Part shown: positions 1 to 9,690 of the stretch, in pieces
Layout of the letters: every line of letters starts with the position of its first letter
How positions within the stretch are numbered: the stretch's first letter is position 1
NCBI GenBank assembly: GCA_039583875.1
Contig: CM077152.1
Coordinates: forward strand, 20,001,538-20,065,537
Length of the DNA: 64,000 nucleotides
Reading direction: 5' to 3'
Origin: Platanthera guangdongensis
Lineage: Eukaryota; Streptophyta; Magnoliopsida; Asparagales; Orchidaceae
Translations under genes and position numbers: made by a program
Notes under the pieces: model-generated
Seen by the model: the letters and a program-made list of their open reading frames with translations, nothing else
Databases searched by the model: none
Told to the model about the DNA's origin: nothing

Positions 1-115
1 CGGCTTCTTCCACTTCTTCTTCTTGGACGGCTTGCTCTTTTTCTTCTTATTAAACAACTTCTGCGACAACAACCCGACGTCCTTTTTCGACCCTTTCCTG
101 TTCAAAATCGATGGC
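1..115 (-). other. Lys-rich exon-like open segment
   Basis: Read on the minus strand this edge segment has one open frame encoding a very basic peptide with clusters such as LFNKKKKSKPSKKKKWKK. It continues off the left edge and has no start codon here. The composition suits a nuclear or nucleolar tail or an exon interior. Upstream (120-237) lies a short palindrome of AATTGG/CCAATT type that looks like a MITE end. No family is recognised, and low-complexity Lys codons alone can keep a frame open, so this is weak. Confidence 0.25.
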
Positions 116-787
116 CTTCGACAGCAACCAAACAGAAGAATTGGAATTGGCTCCCAATTCCAATTCACACGAGTTTTTGTTTTGATAAAAATCAATTCCG
201 CCCTCCCAAAACTTTTCAAGCTAACGGGGCCTTAGTGATTAGCTCGTACCTACAATCTTAGACCTTTATGTTTAAAAATTGAATTTGGAAATTGAAAAGG
301 GCCCCCGATATTTATAGGAATTTTAGGCTGCCGATAGCCATAGTTCTCATTTCCCCCACTAACCGCAACAGACATTATTGTATGAAGCCCAACTATAATC
401 CCAATTCCAAAATCATGTATATTACTATTTTCCAACGAAAGTGAAGATTAAAACGGTAATGCTTCAAATAGAAGCACCAACCTAACTATATGATGACCTT
501 AAGCTCTCAGCTAGCCTGATATAGCCATGATTAATGAGTGAAAATCACCTCCATGAGGACAAAAGGGGCAACAATACTCTCTCTACATTCTAAAAATCAA
601 ATTAGTCCCAACGAAAAGGATTTCAACCTTCAATTGACCTTGTGCTTCCTCCCTTAAAAAGGTTTTTAAAATCCCACAGTGAGTTTTTTTCCCACTGAAA
701 TTAAATTTATTGCGTAAAGTGACAAAGAAGAAGGGGTTAAAACTTGAAGGTAATTCTTGATAAGGGAAATACGAAATCCATCAAAAC

Positions 788-1175
788 CTGTAACAAAATA
801 CGAACGCCGGAAGTCATCCTTGATGGCTTCAACTATTTGCGCTCGATCTGGAAGATCTAAACCATCTTCTGCGATCTCAGCGATCTCAATCTGCGGAGGA
901 GCTGGTCGGAAAATCGATGCGGTGATGCCCAGAAGCTCGGATCCGTACCAGGCAATGCGAAGTACCGTGTTCTCCGAGCTAGAGCCTCCATCGCCGAGTG
1001 ACGACCTAGGTTTCCCACAATGGCAGCGGAAAATACGGTTCTTCAGAACTGCAGACTCTCGCCGGGCGGCGGCGCTCAGATAGCCGGGTTCAATATGGGA
1101 AAGTGCCAAGCAGACGGAGGAAGAAGTGTGGTAGCTTCCCCTGTAAATAAACGGATCATTCGGTGTGCGACTCAT
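788..1175 (-). CDS. First exon of a probable plastid DUF2358-family protein (partial)
   Basis: The minus-strand frame starts with a Ser/Arg-rich N-terminus suited to a chloroplast transit peptide, then has LRIAWYGSELLGITASIFR and, near the end, EAIKDDFRRSYFVTG. That ending matches, from memory of the family, the start of the plant DUF2358 domain, an NTF2-like fold of unknown function. The frame reaches a good splice donor, ACAG|GTTTTG, at 788/787, just where family members continue with a new exon, so residues after VTG are intron. The remaining exons should lie at lower coordinates, but I found none in 1-780; they may be beyond the left edge or lost. The start ATG at 1175 is the only long-frame choice but is not proven. 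This may be a live gene cut by the window or an orphan exon. Confidence 0.5.
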
Positions 1176-1199
1176 AAATTTTGCGAAATATTGTATATA

Positions 1200-1590
1200 A
1201 TTTGTTTAATTTTTTATGTAAATAAATTTGGATTTAATCTATTTCATAATAAACCTTTTTAATTCAAAAATTTAAAAAATATATATAAATAATATTCCCT
1301 CCCTTGTGACATGTGAAGTGAGAGAGCTTTGAAAGGAGGAGAGATTATGGGGTCGAGTTATAAAATATTAGGACCATTACATTTTTAACTATTCCCACTA
1401 ACTGCTAATTGCAAATATAGTTTTAAAAAACTGGCTATATGCAAATATTTTTTTATTAGCAAGTGTTTTTTTAAAAAAAGTTGGCTACGGCAAGCATTTT
1501 GTCATTTCTCATAAAACTTAAGATAATGAAGGATTATCAACTTCATGCTCTTCTTTTTTCCATTTCTTCCGAAAATAGAAATATTGAACC
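1200..1590. other. AT-rich spacer, no gene seen
   Basis: AT-rich non-coding DNA between the DUF2358 exon and a GC-rich repeat. It would hold the promoter side of that gene if 1175 is its start. No convincing repeat family or reading frame is visible. Confidence 0.5.
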
Positions 1591-1599
1591 CACCAACCT

Positions 1600-2460
1600 T
1601 GTACAACCCCGTGTTCGCCGAGTGAAGTGGGCCAAGCACCATCGGGTCCGCACGAGCTGAGCGGGACCACGCCCGCCAAAGGCGACTGGCGATTGGTTTG
1701 AGGGGCGAGTCGCACGGTGTGGATGCGCTCGCCCCGGGGTAAGAATAGGAGGTGGGCGAGTGTTGGCCTCATCGGACACTCGTCGCTCGCCTCATAGCAA
1801 GCCGAAGGTTGGCGAGCCGACCAGCTCGCCTCAAGCTGACTGGCTCGCCTCAAGGCAAGCTGACCGGCTCGCCCCGGGGTTGGCGAGGCGAGCCGAAGGT
1901 CGGCGAGAGACAGTCCCTTCAAGGGATCCGCCACCCCAGGAGGTTGGGGTCTCGTCGCGGGTGAGCTCTAGGAGAATTTTCCTTGTAACGCTATATTTAT
2001 TTTTATTTTTGTCTGCTGATAGTCATTCCTTGCAGTGGCTTTTGGCTTTTGGCAGGCCAATCTGGGATGCGTATAGCAAAACCAAAATATGGGATTACTC
2101 TAATGGAAGGTCACGCTAAGAAAAACTATAAATAGATCTTGAAGGGCACCTTAGAGGAGATCCAGTTTCTTTTTGGCTTCCTCTTCTTCAAATTTTTTTT
2201 TGGTTAGCTTCGAAGGCTCTCAAAGGTGCCCAGCTTTAACTTTGGTTTAGGAGGAGAAGCACTCAAGATTCTTTCGGATGTGTGGTGGGACCTTCGTGTT
2301 GTAGCTAGAGTCTGCGTCAAGTTTCGAGCCTTTAGTCAAGCATTCTTTCTCAGTAGAAGTAGGTGCGGGTTGCCCCCTTCTTTAGGTCCGAACTTATCGT
2401 TGGGCTGAATCCCAGTTCCAACAATCTTTACTTCCGGAAGCTTTTACTAACAAAATTCAA
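1600..2460. repeat. GC-rich GGCGAG repeats and LTR-like promoter remnant
   Basis: From 1600 to about 1910 short motifs of GGCGAG/CTCGCC type recur irregularly (GGCGAGCCGACCAGCTCGCC and similar). Downstream, ACTATAAATAG near 2125-2135 is a TATA-like box followed by a leader with pyrimidine tracts. The arrangement resembles a decayed LTR or non-autonomous retroelement. Open frames here are by-products of the composition and match nothing recognised. Confidence 0.3.
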
Positions 2461-3229
2461 CTAAAATGTTTTTTTTATGTATGAGAAAGGGGGAGAGATG
2501 ATTTTCTGTAGTAGAAAGGCGGCAGTGGAGATTTCAGAGATGTCTCCGGCGAGCTTTACGTCATCGATGTCTGCGGAAACAGGAGGATGATAGTACATCT
2601 GCGGGATGAAAGATTCAGCAGTGTTGTGCGGTTAAGTGAGTACGATGCTAATAGGAATTTAAAAAATCTAAATAAAATAAATCAATTTTTAATGCAAATA
2701 CTCAAAAATACGATGCTAATATGATCGCCCTTCAAATATACGGGGATGCGAGCGAAAAATCCGAATATTTGAAGTAAAGCACATTTTACACGTGGCGTGA
2801 TATTAGGCTGTGATTTTTTTCTTTCCTCTGGTCCCAATAATTTTGCTTAAAGGAAAGGTTGTAAATAGTTACTTATATTTCTATATTTATTAATGAGACT
2901 TTAAGTTTAGGATTGGAAGCTATGGTCTCATAAATTATTTTATCCAATTTATGTGTTTTTATGCTAACATTTTGTATTAGTGATTATGATTTTGAGTGTA
3001 TTTTATTGCTACTAATTTCCAAAGTATATACTTCATTCTCCACATTATAATATTTGCATCACATGAAACTTGCCCTTTCAAAATGTGTTGTTACATGTGA
3101 AAATTTTATTTAAAATTTAAGTTGTTTTTTTCACATACTTATAACATGTCAACTCTATTGAGGATATTATTATTCCATCAAAATTTATGGTGATAATTCA
3201 ATATAGGGCGCAATCGCACAAAAGCCAAG
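2461..3229. other. AT-rich stretch, no gene seen
   Basis: AT-rich DNA with no long reading frame, no terminal repeats and no tandem structure that I can support. Confidence 0.5.
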
Positions 3230-3900
3230 ACATATAGCTCAGCTACAAAGGCCTACAACTTAGTGATCAGCAGATCACCTACCTCAGGACAAAGACCCTA
3301 CACTCAGGCTGGGAGGACAGCCCTACCTCCGATCCACTAGGGATCATACCTCAGACCTAAAGGTCCTACACTCAGAGAGCATTCCTCTCCTACAAATCAG
3401 TTATCAATTGACCACCTACCTCGGACTTGAAACCAAGTCCTACAGCTCAGATTCTCAACTGAATTCTATCTCAGAGAAAATTTGCTCCTACCACTCAGAT
3501 CCAAGAGGATCCTACAAGATGGAAGTGGGTTGGTGAGTCTTGATTGGACACAAGAGAAATTTCTCTGTGCCAATCTACCTTGACTGAGATAGACTCAGCC
3601 CAACTTTGACTCTAGGAATATATTTCCTGAGTCTATCTTTACTTGAACTGAGATACACTCAGTCCTAACTTTTTCTTCACAGCACCAGAGATTTTTCCTG
3701 CTGGATCTGTGAAGTGACTGCAGCAAAACTAGCTGCTACCTAAGCAAAAGAATTCCCAGCTCAACTTCTTCACAGCAACAAGGATACAGATCTTTCTTTG
3801 GCTTGTGCTGGAAGTTACTAGCAGAAAACAGTTCTGCTTCTTCTTTCTTTCCTGGGTTGAGGAGATTCAGCTCTAACTTCTTCCTCACAGCCTCCAGTAA
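3230..3900. repeat. Unclassified interspersed repeat with recurring CTAC-CTCAG motifs
   Basis: Motifs such as CCTACACTCAG, CTACCTCAGAC and CCTACAGCTCAG recur every 20-60 bases, followed by paired phrases (TTGACTGAGATAGACTCAG and TTGAACTGAGATACACTCAG). No coding frame is seen. It looks like an old internally repetitive element or retrotransposon leader. The family is unknown. Confidence 0.35.
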
Positions 3901-3915
3901 ATGGTCTTCGGATTC

Positions 3916-4078
3916 GGGGGGTGTTGTACTTTACAGTGCAGTGCACAACCCAACGTCTGCGAGTGCATCACATCGCGATCTGAGATGTGCATACATCTCC
4001 GCATGAGATGAGATACACTTGCAGTCATTGAATGACTGCACTGTATCGTAAAGTGCAGATTCTGCACTTTACACCCCC
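3916..4078. mobile_element. Short hairpin MITE-like element with GGGGGTGT ends
   Basis: The left end GGGGGGTGTTGTACTTTACA and the right end TGCACTTTACACCCCC are inverted relatives, and inside them GCAGTCATTGAATGACTGC forms a near-perfect hairpin. The size (about 160 bp) and lack of coding capacity fit a non-autonomous DNA transposon. The target duplication is unclear, so the superfamily is not assigned. Confidence 0.45.
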
Positions 4079-4261
4079 GTTTCCCATAATATAGCCGACC
4101 CCACTATGATGGTACAAAGTCTTGAGTGTTGTTGTATTTAATATTACATGTGGGATAGGCATGAACTATTTGGGTTCGTTTGTTTTGTCGTTGTCCCCCC
4201 TTTCCATCGGAGCGATAACGTCATTGTCCTTTTTTGGTTTGGATAATTAATTGCGTCGCCA

Positions 4262-4845
4262 ATGGAAGACAAAGTGGTGTTGCCATCGAGGATTTTTGAC
4301 AAGAGCTCGGAGTTCCTTTCTGACGTCGTGTTCCCAACGCATGATCTCTGGCATTCCTCTTCTCCGCCGTCAGCTTTTCAGGCAAATTTTTATCTACAGA
4401 ACTCCCGCAGCTTACTGGTGAGGCTGAAAAAAGGAGGCGTTGTGCTTCAGCGAGGGACGTTAGAGGTGTTGGAGTTGTGGAACACTTCCGGTACTCTTGT
4501 TTCTCACACCGGATTCGCCCACGTGAGCTTAGATGAATCGAAGTGTGAATCCCTCCGACATATCCGGCGCCGGCGACAACGGGGGTCCGGTCCCGGGTGT
4601 GCGGATATCAGCCCGTTTTTCGCACTCACCCTATATTTAAGATCTTTTCTCGTGTTTAGGAAGATGGTGTTCTTAGGGTTTTCGGCTGGGAGTGCTTTGG
4701 AGGCGCATACGAGGCTATTCGTGTAAGTGCGTTTCCGGCGGTGGTTCCTCCAGTCTTGTCCAAAGGAGATTGAGAGAAGGTAGGATCAGTGAGATCCTTG
4801 TAACCTTTGTAATCGTTTTCATTTTAGGGAATACAAGAAGGAAGA
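4262..4845 (+). repeat. LTR-like promoter/leader copy 1 (related to 25095-25430)
   Basis: This shares with 25095-25430 the phrase GATTCGCCCACGTGAGCT, then GAATCGAAG, a TATA-like box (CTATATTTAAGA at about 4632), GAGGCG(C)ATACGAGG, and an ending with GTAGGATC...GATC, CAACCTTTGTAATC-type sequence. Order and spacing are kept although the copies are strongly diverged. This suggests two LTR or other promoter-bearing repeat copies. The 154-codon frame inside has no recognisable homology. Confidence 0.4.
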
Positions 4846-5148
4846 GGAGGAATGGAGAGAGGATGTAGCCCTGGTTTTTTTGGGTGAACCTCTGTAAATC
4901 TTGTTGTTTGCAGTTGCTTGTGGTTTGTTTGCTTGGTTTTTTATTTGCTTTTTCCGTTCGAATCGATCTTCTCGGCGCTCCGGATTTCCTTCAATAGGAC
5001 ATCGGAGACTTGCTCCGGCGAGGGTTGGCGGAACTGCAGTCCGACGAGGAACGGTGGATCCATGCTCTGGCAAGATGAGGGATGGCAGAGCTCCTGCATT
5101 GGATCTGAAGGAAGATGAGCAAAAAACGCCTATTATTATTACTGCTAT

Positions 5149-5175
5149 GGCCTATTATTATTATTATTATTATAT
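5149..5175. repeat. (TTA)n microsatellite
   Basis: About eight to nine TTA/TAT triplets in a row. Confidence 0.8.
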
Positions 5176-5204
5176 CGAGCAACTTTATACGGGCTTTGCC
5201 ATTG

Positions 5205-5260
5205 CTTGCATATTCTTAGCGGGCTTCGCCCGCATTCGAGCGGGAGCATATGGATATATA
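5205..5260. repeat. Fragment of the GCGGGC/AAGCCCGC Helitron-like family
   Basis: CGGGCTTTGCC, GCGGGCTTCGCCCGC and GCGGGAGCATATGGATATATA resemble the GC-rich ends described at 8385-8745, 9103-9370 and 61610-61860. Only a short remnant is visible. Confidence 0.35.
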
Positions 5261-5338
5261 TACTGTTAGTGAGCACTAACAGTGAATATTATAGTGTGAT
5301 TAGTGTATTTCGGGATTTAGACCTCTAAATGTATTTTA

Positions 5339-5608
5339 TTTGAAAAAGTGATCAACATGAAAGTTGTAGATCTCATCGAGATCTACAATTTTCATATCGA
5401 TCACCATTTGATTTGAAGCAGTTTAGGTCCTCAATTTGGACCCCTAAAAATGTCACGCCAAAAATCTGTACGGATGAGACGTTGCAGAAGTGACATTTTT
5501 TGGGGCTCAAATCAGGGGTCTAAACGGCTTCAAATCAAAAAGTTATCAACATGATAGTTGTAGGTCTCAATGAGACCTACAACTATCATGTTGATCACTT
5601 TTTCAAAT
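5339..5608. mobile_element. Nested foldback element
   Basis: Two arms of about 118 bp (5339-5456 and 5490-5608) are inverted copies, both running from TTTGAAAAAGTGATCAACATG to TGTCAC. Each arm is itself a hairpin: GTTGTAGATCTCATCGAGATC... in the left and GTTGTAGGTCTCAATGAGACC... in the right. The single strand could therefore fold as a cruciform with two side hairpins. It has no coding capacity. It is probably a non-autonomous DNA transposon; this type of hairpin is reminiscent of subterminal repeats of plant DNA transposons, but I could not fix terminal motifs or a target duplication. Confidence 0.55.
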
Positions 5609-6069
5609 GATAAATATTTAGAACTCAAAATCCAAAAAAATTAAACTCGCGCTATTTAATTATATAAATGAAAAATATTGGTGAAGATTGAGAGAACAAT
5701 AGTCCCACATCGCCGGAAACTCTGAAATTCTGTTATATATATTGAGAAGCTCTTTTCTTGACATTAAGTTCATTCATTGGGCTGGACCGGGCTGTCTGGA
5801 CCAACAGGCTTGATTTTCAGCGAGCTAAACTGGGAGGGAAGAAAAGAACCATGAGCTGCAACGAGAAGGCCCCGCCATACATCCGGAAGATCAAAGAAAG
5901 CTTTCACGCTTAGTCAATCTTGAGTTGGGCGCCTTGGAGGATATTGTAGGCCAACCAAAGCTAACTAGAGAAGGAAGAAACCAAAAAATCTAATCCCCTC
6001 CAAAGTTGTCCTTAAGGGTCTATTTTTTTTTGTTTTTCAAGTCTATCCAACAAATAACAGAATTTTTAT

Positions 6070-6239
6070 GTAACGGCTTGCCTTGCATTGGTACAACCGT
6101 ACAGCTACAGGGCTACAGCCCAGACACTCCAACTCAATCACTGGCCTATTTATCAGCACAGTAGGTTGTTGAGGCGGGGCCTTTATTCCACGACCTCCTT
6201 GATAAGATGCCTTAAACCGCAACCTCATCACAAGCTGAG
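6070..6239 (-). mobile_element. tRNA-derived SINE copy 1
   Basis: On the minus strand it starts CTCAGCTTGTGATGAGGTTG, a slightly damaged tRNA A-box, continues with TATCAAGGAGGTCGTGG where the B-box should lie, and ends CCAATGCAAGGCAAGCCGTTAC before an A-rich tail. It shares its length and tail with the next two copies and lies directly next to copy 2 in the same orientation. Confidence 0.6.
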
Positions 6240-6240
6240 T

Positions 6241-6412
6241 TTTAACGGCCCGCCTTGCATTGGCCATACTGGCACATTACCGGGCTACAACCCAAGCACC
6301 CCAAAGTCTCGCACGCCTATTTATCGGTCGCGCGCATTGTTAGCGTTGGGTCTCGAACCTACAACCATTGATAAGGAGCTTTTAATATCACTCCTCATCG
6401 CCAGCTGAGCTC
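6241..6412 (-). mobile_element. tRNA-derived SINE copy 2 with recognisable A and B boxes
   Basis: On the minus strand it begins GAGCTCAGCTGGCGATGAGG, which fits the RNA polymerase III A-box pattern RGCNNAGYNGG. About 50 bases on it has GGTTCGAGACCC (6348-6359 in plus coordinates), a near-canonical B-box. Its tail CCAATGCAAGGCGGGCCGTTAAAA matches copy 1. This makes the tRNA origin of the family visible. No coding capacity is expected. Confidence 0.65.
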
Positions 6413-6585
6413 AGCTGGTGATGAGGTTGCAGCTTAAGGCATCTTATCAAGGAGGTTATGGAATAAAGGCCCCGCCTCAACAACCTACTGTGCTGATAAA
6501 TAGGCCAGTGATTGAGTTGGAGTGTCTGGGCTGCAGCCCTGTAGCTGTATGGTTATACCAATACAAGGAGGGTCGTTATATCCCA
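6407..6585 (+). mobile_element. tRNA-derived SINE copy 3, head-to-head with copy 2
   Basis: It is nearly the inverse of copy 1 (GAGCTCAGCTGGTGATGAGG at its start and TAGCTGTATGGTTATACCAA near its end). It shares the GAGCTC of its head with copy 2, making the perfect 18-bp palindrome CCAGCTGAGCTCAGCTGG at 6401-6418. Confidence 0.6.
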
Positions 6586-6589
6586 CTTT

Positions 6590-6680
6590 TGGTTCTACTA
6601 TACGCAGCCCAAAGTGGTCTGCCAACAACGAAACTCCGTTGTTTGGAGAGGATATCAGCAAACCTAAAGAGGTATCCTGG
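6590..6680 (+). repeat. Fragment similar to the Tat-element LTR
   Basis: GTCTGCCAACAACGAAACTC and the neighbouring CTATACGCAG resemble GTCTGCCAACAGCCAAACTC and CTATACGCAGACC in the LTRs at 29120-29170 and 45205-45260. It directly precedes a minisatellite, as an LTR next to a tandem array would. Confidence 0.35.
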
Positions 6681-6684
6681 GAGC

Positions 6685-7300
6685 ATGGACTCTCCCCTGG
6701 GAGCCTGGAATCACCCTTGGGTGCCTGGACTTGACCCTAAGTGTCTGAACTCGCCACGGGTGTCTGGACTCGTCCCAAGGAGTTTGGACTCGCCCCTGGG
6801 AGCCTGGACTCACCCCTGGGTGTGTGAACTCGCCTCTAGGAGCATGGACTCGCCACTACATGCATGGACTCGCCCCTGTGTGCCTAAACTCGCCCTTGGG
6901 AGCCTGGACTCGCCCCTGGGAGCCTGGACTCGCTCATGGGTGCTGGACTCGCCCCTATGAGCATGGACTCGCCTCTAGGTGCCTAGACTTGCCCCTGGGA
7001 GCCTGGACTCGCTTTTGGGTGCCTAGACTCCCCCTGGGTGCCTGGACCTGCCCCTGGGAGTCTGAATTCGCCCCTGGGTGCCTGGACTCGTCCCTGGGTG
7101 CCTAACTCTCCCCTGGGTGCCTAGACTCGCCCCTGGGTGCCTGGACTCTTCCCTAGGAGCATAGACTCCCCCTTGGGTGCCTGGACTCGCCCCTGGGTAC
7201 CTGGACTCGTTCCTGTGTGCCTGGACTCGCCCTTGTATGCCTGGACTCGCCCCCGGGTGCCCGGACTCGCCCCTAGGAGCTTGTACTCGCCTCTGGGGAG
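6685..7300 (+). repeat. 20-bp minisatellite (GCCTGGACTCGCCCCTGGGT-like)
   Basis: About 30 imperfect copies of a 20-bp unit. The unit is not a multiple of three, so all frames show repeated peptides that are artefacts. It may be the hypervariable 3' array of a decayed Tat-type element, given the LTR-like fragment beside it. Confidence 0.75.
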
Positions 7301-7399
7301 GGGGGGGGACTTCTTCTGCACTCGTCCTAGGGAGACGAGATCCTGCAGGTCATCCTTGGTTATCTCTGACCTCGACAAATTACGGGTTATACAGGTCCC

Positions 7400-7817
7400 G
7401 CCTTTTAGTATATATATTTATATATATATATTCACTCCATTCTCCTAAAACATGTATTGATAGAGTTATAATCTGTCCTTCCACGCACATACGCATCACA
7501 CACCTCTTACAATAAATAAAAATAAAGAACAAATAAAAGAAAGGAAGAGTTATAACATATTAGATGCACGATATATATATCTTTAACTACATTAAAGATT
7601 TAGTTTAAATTTTTCAAAATTAATCTAGATCATCTAATATATATCAAACCTTCCATCGTAGTCATTCAAAAAACGTTAATTTGAATGATGAGAGAGAATA
7701 TTACTAGGTTTTCTATTCCTACATAGGATAAGAGGAGAGAGAGGCATATAGAGGGAGAGAGATATTGATTTTTAAATAAAAATGAGCATTTTTTATAAAA
7801 TAAAAATCGGAATATTG

Positions 7818-7848
<31 letters not shown>

Positions 7849-8384
7849 CATATATAAAGAAATACTGTGGTCTGCCAATATCATGAGTTCAAAATTCCAC
7901 AAGCCGTCAGATCATGACTTCATAATTCAACAACCGTCTGATCGAGCACAATAAAATCTCACCACCTCTCTACATTTTATTAGGTCTCCTAAACCTACTA
8001 CTAAGATGTTCTAAACCTATGTGAAATTACGATTTTGCCTATATAACTTAAAAAATTAGGCGAATGACAGTTAAAATTATATTTTAATTTAGACGCAGCT
8101 ATCTGATTTTGATTCCAGAACCTCAAGGATAAGTACAACAACTCAATCCAACAAGGCAAGGAGACAACTGTGATAATAATTCAAATAATTTATACTTATA
8201 TTGTTATATTTTATGTATTTTTATAAAAAAATTATATAAATATATGTATAATATAATTCATTATTAAATATAAATATAGTATATATAATAATAATTATAT
8301 ATATATACATTTATAATTATAATTTTAAAATTTGTTATTTATAAAATTATATTTAATTTATCTTTTTTCTTAAATTATCGTCAA
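7400..8384. other. AT-rich stretch with TA microsatellites, no gene seen
   Basis: AT-rich DNA with a TA run near 7818-7850 and short A/T tracts. No coding region, terminal repeats or RNA gene is supported. Confidence 0.5.
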
Positions 8385-8529
8385 AGGTGGGTGAAGCCCG
8401 CCAAGGGCGGGCCAGATACAGTTGCACGAGATCGTAGTGGCGGGTCGGGTACAGTCACACGGGGCCGTAGGGGGCGGGCCGAGTACTGTCGCAATTGGAA
8501 GTAGGGGCGGAGCCCCGTGTCGGGCACTC

Positions 8530-8531
<2 letters not shown>
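8385..8531 (+). mobile_element. Helitron-like 3' end, copy 1
   Basis: GC-rich sequence in an AT-rich setting, ending with the hairpin GGGGCGGAGCCCC, then GTGTCGGGCACTCG and directly a TG/TA microsatellite. The same end occurs at 9336-9365. A short GC hairpin a few bases before an end inserted next to T is how Helitrons finish, but the usual CTRR is CTCG here, so the assignment is tentative. Confidence 0.4.
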
Positions 8532-8559
<28 letters not shown>

Positions 8560-8567
<8 letters not shown>

Positions 8568-8745
8568 TTACGAACATTTTAAGTGCCCATATGTATATAT
8601 TGCGGTCGCAGCCTACAACGATGCATCGAACATGAGAAACCCGGGCGAAGCCTACCTGAATGCGGCTGAAGGTAGCCTGAGTGCATCGAGCATGGACGTA
8701 ACCCGTGTGAAGATGCTCGTGTGTGTGTATATATATCTTTCACTA
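8560..8745 (+). mobile_element. Helitron-like family member, copy 2
   Basis: It shares CATTTTAAGTGCCCATATGTATAT at its left side and a GATGCTCGTGTGTGTGTATA ending with copies at 9150 (+) and 61615 (-), with GCGGGC/AAGCCC-type motifs between them. It is diverged and non-coding. Confidence 0.4.
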
Positions 8746-9102
8746 TTATAAGCGGAAAGTTGTCTTTGGTGAAACATTCAAAAATACCAATTATGCCCTC
8801 ATTTTTAGATTTTAATGACTTTATATATATATTATAATCTATTTCAAAGAAATTAAAATACAATGTCCATTCAAGTAATTATACTATCAAAAAATTAGAA
8901 GTAATGATGAAAATCCATTTAAATTCAAAAAAAAAAATTAGTAGAGCTCATACACCTACTATGGTAGGTTGTCATTAGCTATGTCAGCGGTCTATTCAAG
9001 GAAGGTTGTCATTAGACATATCGGTGATATTTTCGAGATGATGACATTAAATTAATCAACTTTATTAACGTCAAAATTAATATTTTTAGGTCAAAACGTA
9101 TA

Positions 9103-9370
9103 TTGTTTTACAAAATAAAAATTGTAATATTTATGCATATTTTTTACGGTCATTTTGAGTACTCATATGTATATGTTGCGGGCGAAACCTGCCTTGATGG
9201 GGCGGGCGAAACCCGTTGTCGCCGGTCGGGTTTCGCCCTCATCCATTTCCTGGATGCGGCCGAAGCCCTCCCGAGAGCATCGAGCCGGGGCGGGCGAAGC
9301 CCGCCGTCGCCGACCGGGTACTGTCGCGCCTGGCTGTAGGGGCGGAGCCCCGTGTCGGGCACTCGTATAA
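9103..9370 (+). mobile_element. Helitron-like family member, copy 3
   Basis: It begins in AT-rich sequence with TTTTTTACGGTCATTTTGAG and CTCATATGTATATGTTGCGG, passes through several GGCGGGCGAA(A/G)CCCG repeats, and ends GGGGCGGAGCCCC then GGGCACTCG and TA-rich DNA. The left part is shared with 61615-61860 (inverted) and the right end with 8501-8531. Confidence 0.45.
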
Positions 9371-9540
9371 TCTATATATATAATAACCATTGTTCCACTT
9401 ATCTCTCTCTCTCTCCCTCTTTTGTTTCTCTCTCTTACCACCCCTCTCCCCTTGGCTCCAGGATCCTCTCCATTTCACGGACAGGATTATGTGCTTTAGC
9501 ATCTAACGGGTTCTGTTTTTTTTCCATTCCTTTTATATTT

Positions 9541-9690
9541 TTTTATTCAAAAAATTCTTGACAGGAAAAGCCTCCAAAAAAATCTAGTGGTCAAGAATTT
9601 TTTGAATAAATTTCGTGTCGGGCTCTGCGTCTTTTTGGAGGCTTTTCCTGTCCACTGAATATGAATTTTTATTCAAAAAATTCTTGAGGG
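9541..9690. repeat. Foldback segment around TTCAAAAAATTCTTGA
   Basis: TTATTCAAAAAATTCTTGAC occurs at 9541, inverted at 9591-9610 and direct again at 9666-9686; GACAGGAAAAGCCTCCAAAA at 9560 is inverted at 9632-9654. It may be a small MITE that inserted into or duplicated itself. Confidence 0.45.

Noticed and set aside
4262..4726. 154-codon plus-strand frame as a host gene
   Set aside because: It spans an LTR-like promoter segment that recurs at 25.1 kb without a conserved frame.
5267..5300. CACTA transposon terminus (CACTAACAGTG)
   Set aside because: No matching inverted TAGTG end with a 3-bp target duplication was found around the foldback.
6418..7378. Proteins with repeated TRPWVPGLAP/LDSPLGAW-type peptides
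   Set aside because: They are translations of the 20-bp minisatellite in several frames and strands.
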